64,000 nucleotides of DNA from NaphS2 sp964588535 (GCA_964588535.1 CAZPQA010000005.1:6132-70131); one strand, 5' to 3'; numbered from the stretch's first letter, positions 25,695 through 34,752 are shown. The notes: a model not told the origin generated them from the letters alone. A program made the numbers and translations.

Positions 25695-28496
25695 TTATTC
25701 CATCCGCAAATGAATTCCAGAGGGTAGGGATTCCCCGAACATCCGGGTTTCCTCCAGATGGGCCAGCGGAACCACTTCCTTGAGAACACGGATATGTGAG
25801 GTTGCCCATTCGTGGGGTGAAAGCCAATGGATAACGTCTTGAATGACCTCGGGATCCAGGTCCCGTTTTCGATCTCCGGTGAGCCGTGCCATCTGGGACA
25901 GGGCCATTCCCACGGGTCGAGGGTCTTTCCAGTTTTGACTCAGGATGGTTTTGATCCATGCGGTCACCAGCCCGGGAGAAATGACCCGATCAATGGGGCC
26001 GTAAAGGGGTTCCCGCGCACCGATCCTGGAGAGGGACCACCAATGCTGAGGTCGGGATTTTTTTGGGTGAAGTTTTTTGACCAACTGTTTGCCCCTGGCG
26101 CTCTTGTCATCTTTGGAAAGTCGTTCCAGATTGGCCAATGTCATCCATAGTTCCATTTCTTCCTGGGGTGCCAGATTGGGTTTTTTCCCGCCTTTCCCAG
26201 GCTTTACCAAAGATGAAATAGTCAAGAATATCTGGCGCTGCTGGCTTGCGGAAAGGCCCCCTGCAATCCGGCGCCACAAAACCCACCATTCTGACCGCAC
26301 CTGAACGTTCCTGGTATGAAACGGCCCAGTATGGAAAGATTTCCACAATTTTTCCATACGGTGTTCGTCCAGGGCATCCCCGAACCCGGGCCTCATGCAG
26401 AATCCGATCAGGTTGAGCCAACGGCTTTCGTATTCAATGCCGCGTTTGCAGGATGAGTCCAGACTCATGAGCTCATCGGCCATTCGGCGAATAAATTCGA
26501 GAGGCCATTTTTCCTTTGGCGTGTTGACCGTTTGGGTGATGTCTTTGATGAGGCGAGGGGCTTTGGTTTTGGCTGGCTTTCCGGAGAAGGTGTCCCTGAT
26601 CTCTGAAATAACCTCATTTACAAGGGATTCTTCAAATACCTCCCTGTCTGATACTTCGACAGGCTGCTCTATGGTGCGCAGCTGAAACTGGAAACGCCAG
26701 CGGTGAGGGCTTTTCAAAGATTGGCACCACAAGGCGAGTGTTCCCATTTCGGTGTAATGGGCCGCCACTTTGACGGGGATGGAGACGCCCCCTTTGGCTT
26801 TTTTCCCGAATTTGATCACCGTGTGAAGGGGTGGGAGGGTTGTCAGTGTTTCGTCCACGGGGATGACATCGCCCACCGCATCTCCTGAGCGATAGCTGGA
26901 ACTGTACAGGTGGAACCGGACCGGCTGGTTGGCCAGAACGGAAAAATGCTTGTCATGGAGTTCGTTCCGGGTTCCCTCGGGCATGCCCCGTTCCACCAGA
27001 CAGATGGCCGTCTCAGGGTCATGAGGATCGTTTTTTTCATTTGCGGACGTTTCTTCGGAAAGGTGAACGCCCAGGTAGTAGCCCCTGGCACTGCCGCTGT
27101 CCACCTGAACGCCGTATCCCTTCCGGACCCGCCCGTAATAGGATGCGCCCAGGGCTACCGCAATATCCAGATCCGGGTTTGCCAACACCCTCGGCGGGGA
27201 ATCTTCTGTATTATGAAACCGAGTGGAGACGGCGGCCCGGATACGCTCCTGAAGGATGGCGGGTTTGAGGGCTGCGCCGTTAAACATGATCAGGTCCGGT
27301 TCAATGGAATCTCGATTAAGGGATTCTTTTAAGTCTTCTCGATGCTGTTCCAGAAACCGGATCAAATGCCGTGTGATGGCAGGGTCCTGGGCATAGGGAA
27401 GACCGAACTCCGTCATGCCTTGACGCGGTTTCAGGTGGAGCGGTTCGTCAGGGTAGACCAGAGGAAAGAACCCGTCCAGAATAACCTCTTCCACATCCGA
27501 ACGATTAAGTTTGCTGGTTTTGGTGTCAGCAATCAGTTTGCGGCCTTCACCGATGAGGGTGATGGTTTTATCATCTTCAAGCCCCCCCAGTATGTCTTCT
27601 TTGGCCTGGCGACACTGGTTGCACAGGGACTGCCAGTGACCCATGCTCAATTTTTTCTTTTGCTTGCCCTGAAGCCGGCCCTCCGAGAGATGGGCCAGGG
27701 CCAGGTCCATGTTGTCCCCGCCGAGAATCAGGTGATCCCCCACGGCAATCCTTTCAAATACAGGCTTTCCGTCTTTTTCCCGTAGCGTGATGAGGGTGAA
27801 ATCCGTGGTGCCCCCGCCCACATCGCAGATCAGAATCAGTTCCCCCGGGTCTACCAGTTGATCCCACTTTTGTTCGTTAATATTCAGCCAGCTGTAAAAG
27901 GCCGCCAGCGGTTCTTCAAGCAGGGTGATGTTGGGGATACCGGCTTTTGTGGCCGCTTCAACGGTCAGGTCCCGGGCCACTTCGTCAAAGGAAGCGGGAA
28001 CAGTAATGACCACACCCTGGTTTTCAAGCCAGGCGCTTTCATCCTCGCCAACGTGATGGTTCCAGGCATCTTTAATATGTTTCAGAAAGGCGGATGTAAC
28101 GGTGATGGGAGAGCGTTTTTGCGCTGGGTCATCTGCACCCCACGGCAGGATGGGGGCATGCCGATCCGCCTTTTCGTGACAGAGCCATGATTTGGCGGAG
28201 GAGATCATCCGGTTGGGGGATTTTGCGCCTTGCTCCCGCGCCAGGATCCCCACAAAACCCGCTTTATTTGCCTTGCTCCACGGCAGGGCCAGGGCGTCAA
28301 CCGGAAACTCGTGTGGCCCTGGCAGGTAGAGAAAGGACGGCAGCACCTTGGCCTTTGATGTTTCACCCGAACCCGTGATTTGCGGGATTTCAAAATGGTG
28401 GATAACCGGTTCGGATCTTTCCTGGTTCAGCACGGGATCGATATAGGTGACGGCGGAATTGGTGGTGCCGAGGTCTATTCCGATGATATATTTCAT
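25695..28496 (-). CDS. Hsp70-like protein with C-terminal DUF3731
   Basis: A 933-residue protein. The first 620 residues are an Hsp70 ATPase and beta region close to the gene at 12027 (IGIDLGTTNSAVTYIDP at the start, ICDVGGGTTDFTLI near 225). The remaining 310 residues are helical, with W-rich segments such as WWVLWRRIAGGLS, and match my memory of the DUF3731 (DnaK-related) extension. ATG 28496 lies 20 bp after the DUF2760 gene ends. Such Hsp70/DUF2760 pairs recur in proteobacteria with unknown client. The close match to the vesicle-side Hsp70 points to one paralogous set in this genome. Confidence 0.9.
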   Translation of the reverse strand: MKYIIGIDLGTTNSAVTYIDPVLNQERSEPVIHHFEIPQITGSGETSKAKVLPSFLYLPGPHEFPVDALALPWSKANKAGFVGILAREQGAKSPNRMISSAKSWLCHEKADRHAPILPWGADDPAQKRSPITVTSAFLKHIKDAWNHHVGEDESAWLENQGVVITVPASFDEVARDLTVEAATKAGIPNITLLEEPLAAFYSWLNINEQKWDQLVDPGELILICDVGGGTTDFTLITLREKDGKPVFERIAVGDHLILGGDNMDLALAHLSEGRLQGKQKKKLSMGHWQSLCNQCRQAKEDILGGLEDDKTITLIGEGRKLIADTKTSKLNRSDVEEVILDGFFPLVYPDEPLHLKPRQGMTEFGLPYAQDPAITRHLIRFLEQHREDLKESLNRDSIEPDLIMFNGAALKPAILQERIRAAVSTRFHNTEDSPPRVLANPDLDIAVALGASYYGRVRKGYGVQVDSGSARGYYLGVHLSEETSANEKNDPHDPETAICLVERGMPEGTRNELHDKHFSVLANQPVRFHLYSSSYRSGDAVGDVIPVDETLTTLPPLHTVIKFGKKAKGGVSIPVKVAAHYTEMGTLALWCQSLKSPHRWRFQFQLRTIEQPVEVSDREVFEESLVNEVISEIRDTFSGKPAKTKAPRLIKDITQTVNTPKEKWPLEFIRRMADELMSLDSSCKRGIEYESRWLNLIGFCMRPGFGDALDEHRMEKLWKSFHTGPFHTRNVQVRSEWWVLWRRIAGGLSASQQRQIFLTISSLVKPGKGGKKPNLAPQEEMELWMTLANLERLSKDDKSARGKQLVKKLHPKKSRPQHWWSLSRIGAREPLYGPIDRVISPGLVTAWIKTILSQNWKDPRPVGMALSQMARLTGDRKRDLDPEVIQDVIHWLSPHEWATSHIRVLKEVVPLAHLEETRMFGESLPSGIHLRME

Positions 28497-28516
28497 AAGC
28501 TAGTTCCGGGGGACTT

Positions 28517-29266
28517 TTAAGGGATTTCCACTTCGGCGGGTGCAATAATGGCCGGGTCCGGTGAACCGGAAAGGGTCGGCAGATCAAACTGTCCCACACG
28601 CCAGCCCCGGTGTTGCAGTGCTCCGGTAAAAGGCGGTTCTCCGGAGACGTTGCCCGTCAGCTTGATGGCGGAGGCATCAAATCCCTTTTCCACGGCAATC
28701 TCTTCACCTTCCTCCCTGTCGATGACCGCCTCGATTTTCAAGTACTTCTTCAAAGCCTTCTGGCAGTTTTCCTGAATGTTGCGAACTGCGGCACCGATCT
28801 GAGCATCATCATAATCTTTAAGATTTTCCTCAAGAAAGTCCACCAGCCGGCCCTCTCTCTGAAGCAGGCTTAGCAAATGGAGGGTTCTTCGCTGGTTTTC
28901 CCGGGCCAACGCTTCTTTTTCTTCCAACGTGGGACGGGGCGGCAGGGTTTTCTTCACCTTTTTGGGGGCGGGTGTAACGGATTTGGGGACATCTATATTT
29001 GCCAAAGTCCGACGCGCGGAAGCGCGGAGTGTCAGCCAGAGAAGAATGCCAAAAAGCACCAGGATTCCCCCAAGCACCTGAAGGAAGAGAATTCCGCTGT
29101 TTTGCAGCAGGGTCGCCAGTGTTTCCAGGTTTATCTGTTCCTGAAGGCTCTTATTTAAAATCCCCATCTGCCAGTATCCGAAACCGGCGAGAGCCAGCCC
29201 CATCAAGAGGAACCAGACGAATATCCAGAGGGATAGTTGGCCCGAAATTTTTTTGGCTGTTTCCAT
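28517..29266 (-). CDS. DUF2760 membrane protein
   Basis: A 249-residue protein. Two membrane helices come first (LWIFVWFLLMGLALAGFGYW at 13-33; FLQVLGGILVLFGILLWLTL at about 60-80), then a basic Pro-rich linker, then the cytoplasmic DUF2760 domain with LLQREGRLVDFLEENLKDY, AQIGAAVRNI, KLTGNVSGEPPFTGALQHRG and a short tail. ATG 29266 is chosen; an ATG 18 codons upstream (29320) is possible. It precedes the DUF3731-Hsp70 gene, its usual partner, and may tether that chaperone to the membrane (inference). Confidence 0.88.
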   Translation of the reverse strand: METAKKISGQLSLWIFVWFLLMGLALAGFGYWQMGILNKSLQEQINLETLATLLQNSGILFLQVLGGILVLFGILLWLTLRASARRTLANIDVPKSVTPAPKKVKKTLPPRPTLEEKEALARENQRRTLHLLSLLQREGRLVDFLEENLKDYDDAQIGAAVRNIQENCQKALKKYLKIEAVIDREEGEEIAVEKGFDASAIKLTGNVSGEPPFTGALQHRGWRVGQFDLPTLSGSPDPAIIAPAEVEIP

Positions 29267-29377
29267 ATTTGATTGTATCCTTTCTTTCTGGTATAAACCC
29301 GAATTGTTGTGAAGGGTCATAACATGCTGGAATTGCGAGCTAAGTGAGCCTTCAGCAAGGTCCAGGGAACGGGGCCG

Positions 29378-29407
29378 ATGCTACTCCAGTTCGATTGAGA
29401 ATGTCAA
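29378..29407 (-). promoter_or_regulatory. Shared promoter module, copy b (DUF2760-Hsp70 operon)
   Basis: TTGACA, 18 bp, TAGCAT with CTGGAG before the -10-like box, about 110 bp upstream of ATG 29266. It matches copy a over both boxes and also downstream (ATTCCAGCATGTTA), suggesting a common regulator. Confidence 0.65.
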
Positions 29408-29504
29408 GGGTGGATATGCGGGCCGTCTAAGCCCTCAATATTTGTTAAAGCCTGTCAAATCTTTTGAATTTTCAGTTTGATCAATGAGGATTGGCTTCAT
29501 ATGC

Positions 29505-29538
29505 GACTTTGATTTGACATTTTTGATTGATTGTATGA
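29505..29538 (+). promoter_or_regulatory. Conserved TTGACATTT/TTGTATGA box, copy 2
   Basis: GACTTTG, TTGACATTT and TTGTATGA with the same 11-bp gap as the block at 19494. It ends 43 bp before the lipoprotein start at 29582 and so is well placed as its promoter, although the 14-bp spacing to TATGA is short for sigma-70. Confidence 0.5.
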
Positions 29539-29581
29539 AGCTGACAGCAGGCTGGGAAGACAATAAAAGAAAGGTGTTTTC

Positions 29582-29809
29582 ATGAAACAAACGATTCTGG
29601 TTTTGATGATGATTGCAGTATTGGCGTTTGCGGGTTGTACGGGGAATAATGCGGGCGAGCTTTTTGAAACCGCAGAATTTGAAGAATTACAGAAAAACCC
29701 CACCCATGCCGTCGAGCTGTATAAGGAAATCCTGGAAAAACATCCGGATAGCGAATATGCCCGGAAAGCCCGCGAGCGGTTGAAAGTACTGGAAAAGGCC
29801 CAATACTGA
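29582..29809 (+). CDS. Small lipoprotein with one TPR-like hairpin
   Basis: A 75-residue protein. It has a signal peptide with lipobox LAFAGC (lipidated Cys19), then a helical hairpin ELQKNPTHAVELYKEILEKH / SEYARKARERLKVLEKA like one TPR or YfiO unit. Residue +2 after the Cys is Thr, not Asp, so outer-membrane sorting is expected by the usual rule. It starts at ATG 29582, 42 bp before the kinase at 29853. It may report envelope state to that kinase, but this rests on position alone. Confidence 0.8.
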   Translation: MKQTILVLMMIAVLAFAGCTGNNAGELFETAEFEELQKNPTHAVELYKEILEKHPDSEYARKARERLKVLEKAQY

Positions 29810-29852
29810 TTGAGCTTTTTTTGGCAATTCACCGCAAAACAGGAGGTTCAAC

Positions 29853-30941
29853 ATTAAACCGATTATCCTTCACAATATTCTGGAAAGCATCCCGGTGGGT
29901 CTTCTGGTCATTGACCCGGGTGGAGAAATTGTCACCAGCAATGATGCGGCATCTGAGATCCTGGGTTATGCCTGCCGCATGTTCGAAGGCAAGGGGTGGG
30001 GCGATCTGTTTCTGGAGGATTCAAGAAATCAGGCCTTTAATCAAATCATCCTGGATGTGATAGAGGAGAAAAAGGTCAATCTCCATCGCAGGGTCCCCTA
30101 TGTTCAACCGGGCGGCAAGACGCTTCAATTATCCATCACGGGGTCTCTTCTCAGGGAGAATGAACAGATCGCCGGTATCGTCCTGATTCTTCATGACGTA
30201 ACGGAACTTCAATTGCTCCATGACCGGGAAAAGCAGGTCTTGAGGGAAAAACACCGCCTGGAGCGCGAGCGGGCGGAAGGGCTGACCCGGCTGGCCATGG
30301 CCATCGCCCACCAGATACGCAATCCCGTCATGAGTATCGGTGGTTTTGCCATACGGATTCTCAATAAAATTGATGGAAAGTCACCAATCGTTGCCTACTT
30401 GAAAAATATTTTGAGCGATGCCAGGCGACTCGAGGCCATTGTAAAAGTTGTGAGCGAATACACCCGGATTCCGATGGTCAAACCGATCAAGGTCCCTCTT
30501 TCAGATATTATTGAAAAGGAAATAGCCCGACTTCAGGTAAAAGCGGCCGAACTTTCAAAGCGTGTCACGTGGTCTTTAGAACTTTCAGTAGTGGAGTTCG
30601 CGGTTGACCCGGTGCTTTTCAGAAGAGCGGTTTACGAGGTCCTGCTCAATGCGGTGGAATTTCTTGAAAGTAATGAAGGGTCAGTGACGATTTTCCTATC
30701 GGAGGAGCAAAACGGCTTGTTAATGGAGATTGTAGACGACGGCGTCGGTATCTTGGAAAAAGATATGCCCTATGTCTTTGATCCGTTTTTTACCACCAAA
30801 GCGGTTGGCGTGGGTATGGGGCTGTGCCTCGTGAGGCGCATTATCGGTGAGCATGGCGGGGATGTACGAATCGACAGTGAGCCTGGAAAGGGTACCAAAG
30901 TCATCATGAGATTTCCCGATCAGGTACCGGAGCCGAATTAA
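29853..30941 (+). CDS. PAS histidine kinase, probable AUU start
   Basis: A 362-residue soluble kinase: PAS domain (ILHNILESIPVGLLVIDPGG), coiled linker, His-box AIAHQIRNPVMSIGGF and ATPase domain with FDPFFTTKAVGVGMGLCLVR. The first GTG (29895) lies inside the PAS helix, whereas AGGAGG stands six bases before an in-frame ATT at 29853 that restores the complete helix KPIILHNILESIP. AUU is a known rare start (infC), so I use it. It is followed 9 bp later by rfbD. Possible partner: the sigma-54 activator at 15858. Confidence 0.85.
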   Translation: MKPIILHNILESIPVGLLVIDPGGEIVTSNDAASEILGYACRMFEGKGWGDLFLEDSRNQAFNQIILDVIEEKKVNLHRRVPYVQPGGKTLQLSITGSLLRENEQIAGIVLILHDVTELQLLHDREKQVLREKHRLERERAEGLTRLAMAIAHQIRNPVMSIGGFAIRILNKIDGKSPIVAYLKNILSDARRLEAIVKVVSEYTRIPMVKPIKVPLSDIIEKEIARLQVKAAELSKRVTWSLELSVVEFAVDPVLFRRAVYEVLLNAVEFLESNEGSVTIFLSEEQNGLLMEIVDDGVGILEKDMPYVFDPFFTTKAVGVGMGLCLVRRIIGEHGGDVRIDSEPGKGTKVIMRFPDQVPEPN

Positions 30942-30950
30942 GGAAAACAC

Positions 30951-31826
30951 ATGAAAGTTCTGATTACGGGCGGTGACGGGCAGTTGGGGCGGGATTGCAC
31001 GACGGTTCTGGAGAAAAGCCACCAAGTAATCCCAGTGGATTTAGAGGTCTTGGATATCGTTGACCGGATGGCCGTGAACGCGTTTGTTCACGATTTGAAA
31101 CCGGATGTAATCCTGAACTGTGCGGCATTCACCCGGGTGGATGACTGCGAAACCGAAAAGGAACTGGCTTGCAAGGTCAATGTGGAAGGGCCGAAGCATC
31201 TGGCTTCAGCGGCCGGGGCACGAGGGGCACGGATGATCCATATTTCCACGGACTATGTGTTTGATGGGAAAAAGCCGGTCCCAGAATGTTACACCGAAAA
31301 CGATAACACCCAACCCATTTCCAATTATGGCCTCACGAAGCTGGAAGCGGAGAAAGCTGTTTGCGAGGAAACAGACCGTCACAGCATCATTAGAACGGCA
31401 TGGCTTTATGGGGCAAATGGACAGAACTTCCTGAAGACCATGTTGAGGCTGGCGCTCGGTGATCCGGAAAGAGAGATCAAGGTGGTTCATGACCAGTTCG
31501 GTTCTCCCACGTGGTCTTATCGCCTGGCGGAGCAGATTGCAATCGTTATGGATGCTGATGTTAACGGGCTATTTCACGCCACATCGGAAGGGCATTGCAC
31601 CTGGTACGAACTGGCCACCACGTTTTTGGGTGAAATGGAGGTCTCAAACGCTTTTGTCCCCTGTACCACCCGTGACTATCCCACCCCCGCGGAAAGGCCG
31701 GCCAACTCGATCCTGGAAAATCAACGGTTGAAGGATGAAGGCCTCAACATCATGCGGCATTGGCGGGCCGATCTGATTCAATTTGTCACCCTGTTCAAGG
31801 ATCGTTTGATAGAAGAGGTGAAATGA
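30951..31826 (+). CDS. rfbD: dTDP-4-dehydrorhamnose reductase
   Basis: A 291-residue RmlD/RfbD. The N-terminal GGDGQLGRD binds NAD(P)H, the catalytic YGLTKLEAEK has the Tyr-x-x-x-Lys pair, and the STDYVFDG motif is present. It makes the last step to dTDP-L-rhamnose for surface polysaccharide. AAGGA precedes ATG 30951. Its stop overlaps the start of rfbB (ATGA), so both are one operon. rfbA and rfbC are not in the window. Confidence 0.95.
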   Translation: MKVLITGGDGQLGRDCTTVLEKSHQVIPVDLEVLDIVDRMAVNAFVHDLKPDVILNCAAFTRVDDCETEKELACKVNVEGPKHLASAAGARGARMIHISTDYVFDGKKPVPECYTENDNTQPISNYGLTKLEAEKAVCEETDRHSIIRTAWLYGANGQNFLKTMLRLALGDPEREIKVVHDQFGSPTWSYRLAEQIAIVMDADVNGLFHATSEGHCTWYELATTFLGEMEVSNAFVPCTTRDYPTPAERPANSILENQRLKDEGLNIMRHWRADLIQFVTLFKDRLIEEVK

Positions 31827-32878
31827 TGGAGAATATGCTGGTAACCGGCGGATGTGGTTTTATTGGGAGCAATTTTATCCGTTATCTTCTGGGTGAAAGC
31901 GATTTTGAGGGACGGGTCATCAACTTGGATAGCCTGACCTATGCGGGAAACCCGGAGAATCTTACGGAGATTGAAGAAAAGTACGGTGATCGTTACGTTT
32001 TTGTTAAAGGGGATATCTGTGACAGGGAACGAATGGATGGGCTTTTTGATGAATACCATCTGGATTCGGTCTGCCATTTTGCCGCCGAATCCCACGTGGA
32101 CCGATCCATTGTGGGGCCCGGCGCTTTCATCCAGACCAACATCGTAGGGACCTTTAATCTGCTGGAAGCGTCCCGCAGCCACCAGGCGCAGGTTGAATTG
32201 TTTCACCATATCAGCACCGACGAGGTGTTTGGAAGCCTCGGGAAAGAAGGGTCGTTTATGGAAACCACGCCATACCAGCCCAACAGCCCGTATTCCGCTT
32301 CAAAGGCCTCTTCCGATCACCTGGTTCGGGCCTATCACGAAACCTACGGCCTGCCCGTCACCATCAGCAACTGTTCCAATAACTATGGGCCCTACCAGTT
32401 TCCCGAAAAGCTGATTCCCCTTGTGATTCTAAATGCCATGGAAGATAAACCCCTTCCCATATATGGAGACGGCCTGAATGTTCGGGACTGGCTCTACGTT
32501 CTGGACCACTGCACGGCTGTGTGGACCATTATGAAAAGCGGGGGGAGGGGGGAGACCTATAATATCGGCGGCAACCACGAGATGGAAAACATCCGCATTG
32601 TGGAGACCATCTGCGATCTGATCGATGATCTTCCCGCCATGAAAGGCAAGCCCTCCAGGCGGACGTTGATCACCTATGTGAAGGACCGGCCCGGACATGA
32701 CCGACGGTATGCCATTGATTCCAGCAAATTGCAAAGGGACCTAGGATGGACTCCGGAGGAGTCTTTTCAATCGGGAATCGAGAAAACCCTTGCATGGTAT
32801 CTGGCGCACCCGTCTTGGATCGAGCGCGTCAGGAGCGGGGCCTATCAGGAGTGGATTCGCGAACACTATGAGGCTTAA
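31823..32878 (+). CDS. rfbB: dTDP-glucose 4,6-dehydratase
   Basis: A 351-residue short-chain dehydratase. TGGCGFIGSNF binds NAD; ISTDEVFGSLG and YSASKASSDHLVRAYHETYG contain the catalytic Thr-Asp-Glu and Tyr-x-x-x-Lys. It makes dTDP-4-keto-6-deoxyglucose, two steps before RfbD acts. ATG 31823 follows GAGGTG and overlaps the rfbD stop, so the genes are coupled. The order is opposite to the pathway order but common. Confidence 0.95.
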   Translation: MMENMLVTGGCGFIGSNFIRYLLGESDFEGRVINLDSLTYAGNPENLTEIEEKYGDRYVFVKGDICDRERMDGLFDEYHLDSVCHFAAESHVDRSIVGPGAFIQTNIVGTFNLLEASRSHQAQVELFHHISTDEVFGSLGKEGSFMETTPYQPNSPYSASKASSDHLVRAYHETYGLPVTISNCSNNYGPYQFPEKLIPLVILNAMEDKPLPIYGDGLNVRDWLYVLDHCTAVWTIMKSGGRGETYNIGGNHEMENIRIVETICDLIDDLPAMKGKPSRRTLITYVKDRPGHDRRYAIDSSKLQRDLGWTPEESFQSGIEKTLAWYLAHPSWIERVRSGAYQEWIREHYEA

Positions 32879-32943
32879 AAGTTTGGTATTGTGTCCCCGT
32901 AGTGGATACGAGCCGGGTTCCCGGTCGAGAGTGAAACAAATGA

Positions 32944-33813
32944 TTATAGATTTTTCCTGCTATCTCTCTCATTAAAAATAGAGTCACAAACCGCACTAAA
33001 CTCCGATTGCCATGGATGAGGCATAGCTCCTTCTGTTTCAGCTTTATTTTTTCTGGCTACAATACGTACAAAACCTATGTATTGCCCAGCATCTTTTAAA
33101 AGTGTTTCTTCAACTGATGGAAAAATATTGAATCCTGCAAGATCCAAAGCTTTCTCCTGTTTTGCCCAGTGTTTATAGCCATCTTCCAAGGTGTCATTGG
33201 TTTCTACTTCCACCAGAGTTGTCTTCATCCAGTGACTTAACCACCAGTCCTTCGTGTGGAAAGTAAAGCAGTCAGGTTCCCAGAAAACATTGCCGTTTTT
33301 CTGAGGTTTAAGCAGATGCTCGGGAACTTTAAAATTGTCAAAGTCCTGCATCAAACCCGGTAAAGCTGCCGCTATGATTCCTCCCGGCTTTAGAAAGCTG
33401 GTGATATAAGACAGATATAGATCATCAGTTCCGAAATACCCATAGGAATCCACCGCAACGATTACATCGAAAAAGTTTTTGGCAAAGGGCAGGGCATGAG
33501 CCTCAGCTTTTATAGGAATAATTTTATCTTCCAGGCCAAATTCTACAATGCGCTTCTGGTTTTCACTGACGTCTATCCAAAGGTCTGTTGCATATACCGT
33601 GGCCCCAAATTCTTTAGCCAGAAAAATAGAACTCATGGCGCGGCCGCAACCAAGGTCTAAAACCTTCATGTGTTCTTTTATCTCGATTTTTTCTGTGAGC
33701 CATTCCATAAGCCAGAGAGAGTTTGGTCCCATCTGATTTTTAGCAACAAATTCCGGACTATAGTTGTTTGATTTAGGAAATCGACCATTGTACATCATAG
33801 TTTTCCAATCCAT
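32944..33813 (-). CDS. Class I SAM-dependent methyltransferase
   Basis: A 289-residue methyltransferase: motif I VLDLGCGRAMSS near 52, an acidic residue ending strand two in VYATDLW, and motif post-I DVIVAVDSYGYFG. The C-terminal third is specific to a small-molecule subfamily I cannot name. AAAGGA lies before ATG 33813. It lies just downstream of the attC-like site at 33836, so it may be the content of an integron cassette. The substrate is unknown. Confidence 0.85.
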   Translation of the reverse strand: MDWKTMMYNGRFPKSNNYSPEFVAKNQMGPNSLWLMEWLTEKIEIKEHMKVLDLGCGRAMSSIFLAKEFGATVYATDLWIDVSENQKRIVEFGLEDKIIPIKAEAHALPFAKNFFDVIVAVDSYGYFGTDDLYLSYITSFLKPGGIIAAALPGLMQDFDNFKVPEHLLKPQKNGNVFWEPDCFTFHTKDWWLSHWMKTTLVEVETNDTLEDGYKHWAKQEKALDLAGFNIFPSVEETLLKDAGQYIGFVRIVARKNKAETEGAMPHPWQSEFSAVCDSIFNERDSRKNL

Positions 33814-33835
33814 TATTATATCCTTTTAAAAATTT

Positions 33836-33921
33836 GTATAACGACAAGCTCACCGGCCCCTGCACCTTACATCGCATTTACCCCGTCGCGTCCAGGGGTC
33901 CGGTGGAGCGTTTGGTTGGGC
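33836..33921 (-). repeat. Integron attC-like site, copy B
   Basis: On the minus strand it begins GCCCAAC (RYYYAAC) then CAAACGCTCCACCGG, has a GC-rich middle, and ends CCGGTGAGCTTGTC then GTTATAC. The arms pair as an imperfect hairpin. The GGTGAGCTTRTCGTT end is shared with the site at 34668. Orientation matches the minus-strand genes. No integrase is seen in the window. Confidence 0.65.
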
Positions 33922-33930
33922 GACTTTTCT

Positions 33931-34344
33931 TTAGACCAAACTTATAAATTCCTGTGGGGTCAGGATGGCTATTCTACGGAATGGATTGAGAACCAATAAA
34001 TCGCTGTCACCGCTGACTATGCAGGCGGCATTAGCGCTTACTGCCAGTTCGAGGAACCTATCGTCCTTGGGATCACAGCATTCTGCCACTCTTTCTGTGA
34101 TGTCCACGATTTTGGCGTCACGAATGAAAGCTGCTAAGAACAAGAGTCGTTCCTCTTCTCGCAGGTAGCGATTGAATTTGGGACGACGAAGCACTTCATC
34201 CAATTCGCTGATGGTATCAGCAGATGCCAGAACAATCCCGTGGGCAAATGCAAAATCCACCGCTTGCCGTGGAACTGATCCTGGCAATAGGACCGCGCTG
34301 ACAAGAACACCGGTATCCAAGACGAAACGAGGATCACTCGTCAT
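33931..34344 (-). CDS. PIN-domain toxin
   Basis: A 137-residue PIN-domain protein of the type annotated as a putative toxin of a TA pair. Acidic site residues: FVLDTGVLVSA near 8, ISELDEVL near 45, DPKDDRFLELAVSA near 92 and VSGDSDLL near 111. Its start overlaps the antitoxin gene end by 11 bp. It lies directly before attC-like site B, as a cassette toxin gene would. It probably acts as an RNase held inactive by the 34334 product. Confidence 0.88.
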   Translation of the reverse strand: MTSDPRFVLDTGVLVSAVLLPGSVPRQAVDFAFAHGIVLASADTISELDEVLRRPKFNRYLREEERLLFLAAFIRDAKIVDITERVAECCDPKDDRFLELAVSANAACIVSGDSDLLVLNPFRRIAILTPQEFISLV

Positions 34345-34564
34345 GGAGAAGATCGCTCATGATGTCAGGGGTTAAGCCTCGTGCCTTGGCCTTGGCTCCG
34401 ATGTCGTCCATAATTTCAGCAAGTGAACGTGTCGGCAGTTCAGCCAATTCGCGCAGCCGCAATTGGAGAAGAACTTGAATCTTCTTTCGGTAATCCGGTG
34501 ATGCCGTATGATATGCACGTGCAGTCTCGCCATCAACGGGGATTGAAATGGCAACCTTTGTCAT
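34334..34564 (-). CDS. Antitoxin partner of the PIN toxin
   Basis: A 76-residue protein with MTKVAISIPVDGETARAYHT at the start and helical body RKKIQVLLQLRLRELAE. It is of the short antitoxin type seen before PIN toxins and overlaps the toxin start. The N-terminal strand-helix suggests a ribbon-helix-helix-like DNA-binding dimer, but this is uncertain. Confidence 0.75.
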   Translation of the reverse strand: MTKVAISIPVDGETARAYHTASPDYRKKIQVLLQLRLRELAELPTRSLAEIMDDIGAKAKARGLTPDIMSDLLHDE

Positions 34565-34667
34565 TGTGTATCCCTTCTATCTGTTTCCCGAATTCCAGAT
34601 TGTTTTCTCATTATAGCTCAGAACATTAGTGAAGTATAGGACTCTTTGGCTCTCGTACTAGGGACCA

Positions 34668-34752
34668 GCCCAACGATAAGCTCACCAGTGCCTCCTCCGG
34701 CTCCCGCCAGGACCGCAGGACTGTCAGGCGTCTGGTGAAGCGTTTGGTTCGC
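34668..34752 (-). repeat. Integron attC-like site, copy A
   Basis: Minus strand: GAACCAAACGCTTCACCAG, a GC-rich middle, CTGGTGAGCTTATC, then GTTGGGC (GTTRRRY core). The arms pair with one unpaired base, typical of attC. It follows the MazF gene, as expected for a cassette carrying that TA pair. Sequence from here to 34827 holds no gene. Confidence 0.7.
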
